Source of the DNA: Utricularia gibba
Lineage: Eukaryota > Streptophyta > Magnoliopsida > Lamiales > Lentibulariaceae
NCBI GenBank assembly: GCA_002189035.1
Contig: NEEC01000008.1
Location: 2,976,001 to 3,040,000 of the forward strand
Length of the DNA: 64,000 bases
Direction of reading: 5' to 3'
Below, piece after piece: positions 60,665-64,000 of this stretch. Below the pieces are notes generated by a model that had not been told where the DNA came from, made no database searches, and was given only the letters and a program-made list of their open reading frames with translations. A program made the translations under genes and the position numbers. Position 1 is the stretch's first letter. Each line of letters starts with the position of its first letter.

Positions 60665-61900
60665 CCGCGTCTGCGTCCTCGCCGGATGTGGAAAGAAAGT
60701 GGCGGAGAAGGAACAGGGATACGAGACGGAGACACCCGAGCGCGGTAAGAGGAGAAAAGAGACGAGTGCGGAGTGAAATTGTACTACCGCAGTAGGCAGC
60801 AGCAGGGGGGGAAAGGGTGACAGTAAACTATTGGTTGGCACCGACTTAATCTGCCGGCGGTGGGCCATCATCGGCGCCTCTCCACTGTCGTCCGATTGGA
60901 GTTTTGGAGGGAAAAAAAGCTGGGATTTTTTCAGAAAAACTGCACGCACTTTCAAGCGCCTAAATCACCCTGTACGTACACCATAAGCAAACACACACAA
61001 CACACCTGTGGGGCCCACCAAGAAATGAGAATTTATTATTATAAAAAAATTAATAATTTCCATCCTATAATTCCATAATTCTCATTTCATTTCACATACA
61101 TTGCAACAAAAAAATAATATTAATAATAGCCAACATGTAATAGTGTATCCATTTTTCAAAAATTACTCCAAAAAGAGGACAGAAGAATCGGGTCAGTGAG
61201 TGCGGGGCCCCATGAATTTAATATGCTTTTAATTTTTTTTTATTGGCATGTGTGTTTATTATAAATGAAAAATACTTGTTCACTGGATTAACGGAATTGG
61301 TCTTGTGGGTCCATGTCCGACCCATGTATCGAAACCCGATTCCAATTTGGGTACACAGTAAATGGGCTGGGCCGTTTCCTAATTATCAGGTTTGTTTTCA
61401 CCAGCTCCCTTCACGTGCCGGGGGTTGACTGCAGGAAGTTAAGGTGGCACACGACACGACATGACACACCCAATACATCTTTAAACGCCATGGCGGGCCC
61501 CACATGTTGTCCAAAGTCAACTCCAAACAATGAGAATCACAAAGGGTGACAACCAATACCAACTCTTCACATTATATTATGATATGTGGATGAGAAAAAT
61601 GATCAATATTAGAACACCTTCCGGTTTCCAGACTCGGGCAAGACGAGTAAATGAGAAACGGTTCAGGGTTTATTGGGCCGAGACGCCGGCTTGAGGTAAG
61701 GAAGGCGTTCAGGTGGGCGAGCCTCCGCGAATTCATTGGCTGGCGTCGGTTTCCGGTGAGACGTCGTCCACGTCACTCTCTTGGACTTTCCGTTTACCAG
61801 TGGATGTATGGATGGGCCTCATCCACGACAAAAATCTGTCTCACCTGTCCGTGTCCACTAATCACCTCGGTCCAATACCCGAAACAAAAACAAACGAATG
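60665..61900. other. SMR promoter and intergenic DNA up to the tRNA
   Basis: A GTGGGGCCCAC element (TCP-like) lies at 61008-61018, about 345 bp upstream of the SMR start. The rest has no coding sign. Confidence 0.5.
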
Positions 61901-61973
61901 CGCCCACCGTGGGGCTCGAACCCACGACCACAAGGTTAAGAGCCTTGCGCTCTACCGACTGAGCTAGACGGGC
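61901..61973 (-). tRNA. tRNA-Lys, anticodon CUU
   Basis: The 73-nt reverse complement folds as a complete cloverleaf: a 7-bp acceptor stem (GCCCGTC with GGTGGGC, including two G-T pairs), D-arm with AGTCGGTA loop, anticodon arm CAAGG-CTCTTAA-CCTTG, T-arm GTGGG-TTCGAGC-CCCAC, and discriminator G. No intron. Box A and box B (GGTTCGAGCC) are present, so it should be transcribed by RNA polymerase III. It matches the plant nuclear lysine tRNA for AAG codons. Confidence 0.97.
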
Positions 61974-64000
61974 TGCTTGTGTTGTTGATTAGGCCATAGT
62001 ATTAGACTGCAAACTGAAAATATGCGGCCCAACTGGCAGGATACGGTCTAAGATACGCGCCTTGTCCGCCGTCTGCACACGGATATTTCGCCGTGAGCGA
62101 TAGGAAAAAATACCGCATATTAATAATACATTAATCATATTTCAAATACCCTAATTCCTACACAAACGCGTCGCGTGTCGCCGTTTTCTAAGAATGTGTA
62201 ATAAATAAGTCACACGTTTTTTTTTTCCAAAAACAGAATAAATGAGAAGAAGACTGTCTCTTCCATTCCGCCAATCACATGACCGTATCGCCTTACATAT
62301 TTCCTTCCGTCCTTCTTTGTACCAACAATAAATAAAATCGTGATTTATTTCAAGGATAAAATCTTGTGAAAAGACACGTGTCAGTCACACAATCCGTTTC
62401 GTAGAACTACAAAAACACCTTATTTTAATTCGAAAATAATTTAAATAAAAAGCCAAAGATAATCTCGTGACAAGACATTTGACGAGATCTAACCATCTGT
62501 TCTCCTGACGCACGTTTGTCGGATTTATCATCACTTCGATTGCGTTAATAGTTTTTTTTTACCACGGTCACGTGCCGTAAATGGGAAAAATCTGCCCTTC
62601 AGATTCTTGTAGTATTCCAACCGGGTTTCCCGATAAAACCGGTCCTGGCTATGGATCCAGCTTTGACAGGTTGAAAGAACCCGGTTCATCATGTACAAGA
62701 AGCATCATTGTGTTCAAATCGTTATAAGCAAAATAAGAAAACAGAATGCGAGAAATAAAATACTAAATTGTTGGGAGGGGGTAACCATACCCCATACGAG
62801 ACATGGGGAATTTCATTGGGTAGTCTACTTTTCTGCTGAACTCTTGAAAGTGAATGTAAATTTGTAAAGATTAGATATTTTAATTAAATAATATCGTACA
62901 ATAAAAAAATGAATTGGCACATTTGATATCATAATCTAATTCGAGTCTAAAATCGATAATGGAGCAAAATTCAATGAGTATGTTGAGTTTTTAAATAAAC
63001 ATCAGGATCGAATACAAGGAATTATAAAGAATTATTAAACGAATACCACATCGATTGTGAATGAAATAGATATATTTTATATAGACATATTATCTAAACT
63101 TTCATAAAACCTTTTTCTATGAAGTAGATAATTTAAATTTATAAGTATTAAGTATACGAAATATACAATATTATGCAATGCGATGATGAATCATTATATT
63201 TGATATTAGAGTCAAAATTAACCACCTAATAGATAAAGTTAGTCAAATTCCACATATGAAGGATTGAATAATTCAAGATATATTATTAATTAAATTATGA
63301 TATGTGTATATTAATTAACCACTCATCCGTTCTCATTCAAACCTTCCATATACCCAACCAGAGTGCGGCGGTTCACCGCCCTACTTACCCATAGAAGTGG
63401 AAAGAAGGAGCCCTACGGGGAGCATTTACCGGTTAACGCTCTGGGTCCGACTTTCTGGTTTGGAGTCATTGACTTCTACACCTAACGTGATTTGAAATCA
63501 GATCGCATCGCCCACCCAAATAACCCGCCATTCCGATCACAAACACGGCGATTCCGATGGATCCCCACGGCGCCCACTTCCCGGAAACTCACCCGCAGAG
63601 CCAGGCTGCAGCTGGTGCAGGATGAGGCTCCAGCAGTAGCCTCCTTTTTTAATCCCTCCTCGTAAACAATGGCGTAGTTAGGCGCTGAATGATCAATAAT
63701 TAATCAATAATCAAATGCAAAGGCGGTGATTAGTCCAAGTCGGCACTCTCATCGGGACACGGGTAGCCCCCAAAGTCAAACTTCCCTGAATCAGAACTCG
63801 TCCAGAAAGGCTGTGCGCTTCCACTCTCTTTTTATTACATGTACGCTTGTTAAAAGAGGCGGTCAAAGGGTAGCCATGGGGTCGGGCTAGGTGGGTGTAA
63901 TTCCGTTTTTATCCCTGGTAGATTGTCGGGATGCCACTAATCTTAAGGGTAAAACGGTAAGAGCATATTAATTAAAAATTTTAAATAAATGAAAATGGGA
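61974..64000. other. Intergenic DNA to the right edge, no gene supported
   Basis: The first 600 bases are mixed, 62,850-63,330 is AT-rich, and 63,340-63,680 is GC-richer. There a short frame beginning at 63557 (MDPHGAHFPETHP) could be the first exon of a gene leaving the window, but without a clear donor I do not call it. Confidence 0.45.

Noticed and set aside
60456-60776. 106-codon plus-strand frame over the SMR gene
   Set aside because: It is the antisense shadow of the SMR coding sequence, and the minus strand has the family motifs.
63557-63625. Possible first exon MDPHGAHFPETHP at the right edge
   Set aside because: Short, ends in a stop, and no convincing donor; the rest would be outside the window.

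Overview
This window is nuclear DNA of a flowering plant, most likely a eudicot. The genes carry many short GT-AG introns, intergenic DNA is strongly AT-rich, and the protein families are plant-specific (GRF, IQM, FLZ, SMR, RETICULATA-RELATED, MUSTANG, class XI myosin, FHY1/FHL). Two transcription-factor genes still carry recognisable microRNA target sites (miR169 and miR396). I cannot name the species. Gene density is high, about one gene per 2.5-3 kb, so the region looks like compact euchromatin. There is no CRISPR array, no operon and no intact autonomous transposon. All exon coordinates were worked out by hand from splice signals, reading phase and remembered family conservation, and no database search was run.

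Layout. 1-8.0 kb: 5' part of a TLDc-domain gene (-), PRMT1-type arginine methyltransferase (+), an ER MSAP/canopy-like protein (-) and an alpha/beta hydrolase (-). 8.7-12.6 kb: a bHLH041-like factor (+) and a small four-exon gene (-) broken by one stop codon. 14.5-18.2 kb: an IQM calmodulin-binding protein (+) and a RETICULATA-RELATED plastid protein (+). 19.5-28.8 kb: a class XI myosin (+) of 39 coding exons with a one-base frameshift in exon 14. 29.5-32.1 kb: NF-YA (-) with a miR169 site just after its stop and a long spliced leader. 36.2-39.5 kb: BIG GRAIN 1-like (+, frameshifted) and VPS2.1/CHMP2 (+). 41.2-44.2 kb: a MUSTANG-type domesticated MULE transposase (+) and a RING-H2 E3 ligase (-). 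45.4-50.0 kb: RNA polymerase III subunit RPC4 (-), Mediator MED20 (-) and a B3-domain protein (+). 50.4-54.1 kb: a GRF with miR396 site (-, C-terminal frame problem) and an FLZ zinc-finger protein (-). 55.8-62 kb: a PMEI-like inhibitor (-), FHY1/FHL-like phytochrome A import factor (+), a short SIAMESE-RELATED CDK inhibitor (-) and tRNA-Lys(CUU) (-). The rest to 64 kb is AT-rich with no gene I can support.

The genes are independent transcription units and share no pathway. Several housekeeping genes have telo-box motifs in their leaders, and two close divergent pairs probably share promoters. The most important caution is that three otherwise well-conserved genes (myosin XI, BIG GRAIN 1-like, GRF) each need exactly one extra base to restore the family reading frame. 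In two cases the missing base falls in a short G or C run, and in the third a G/C run is the natural suspect. That pattern suggests consensus errors of a long-read assembly rather than three independent pseudogenes.
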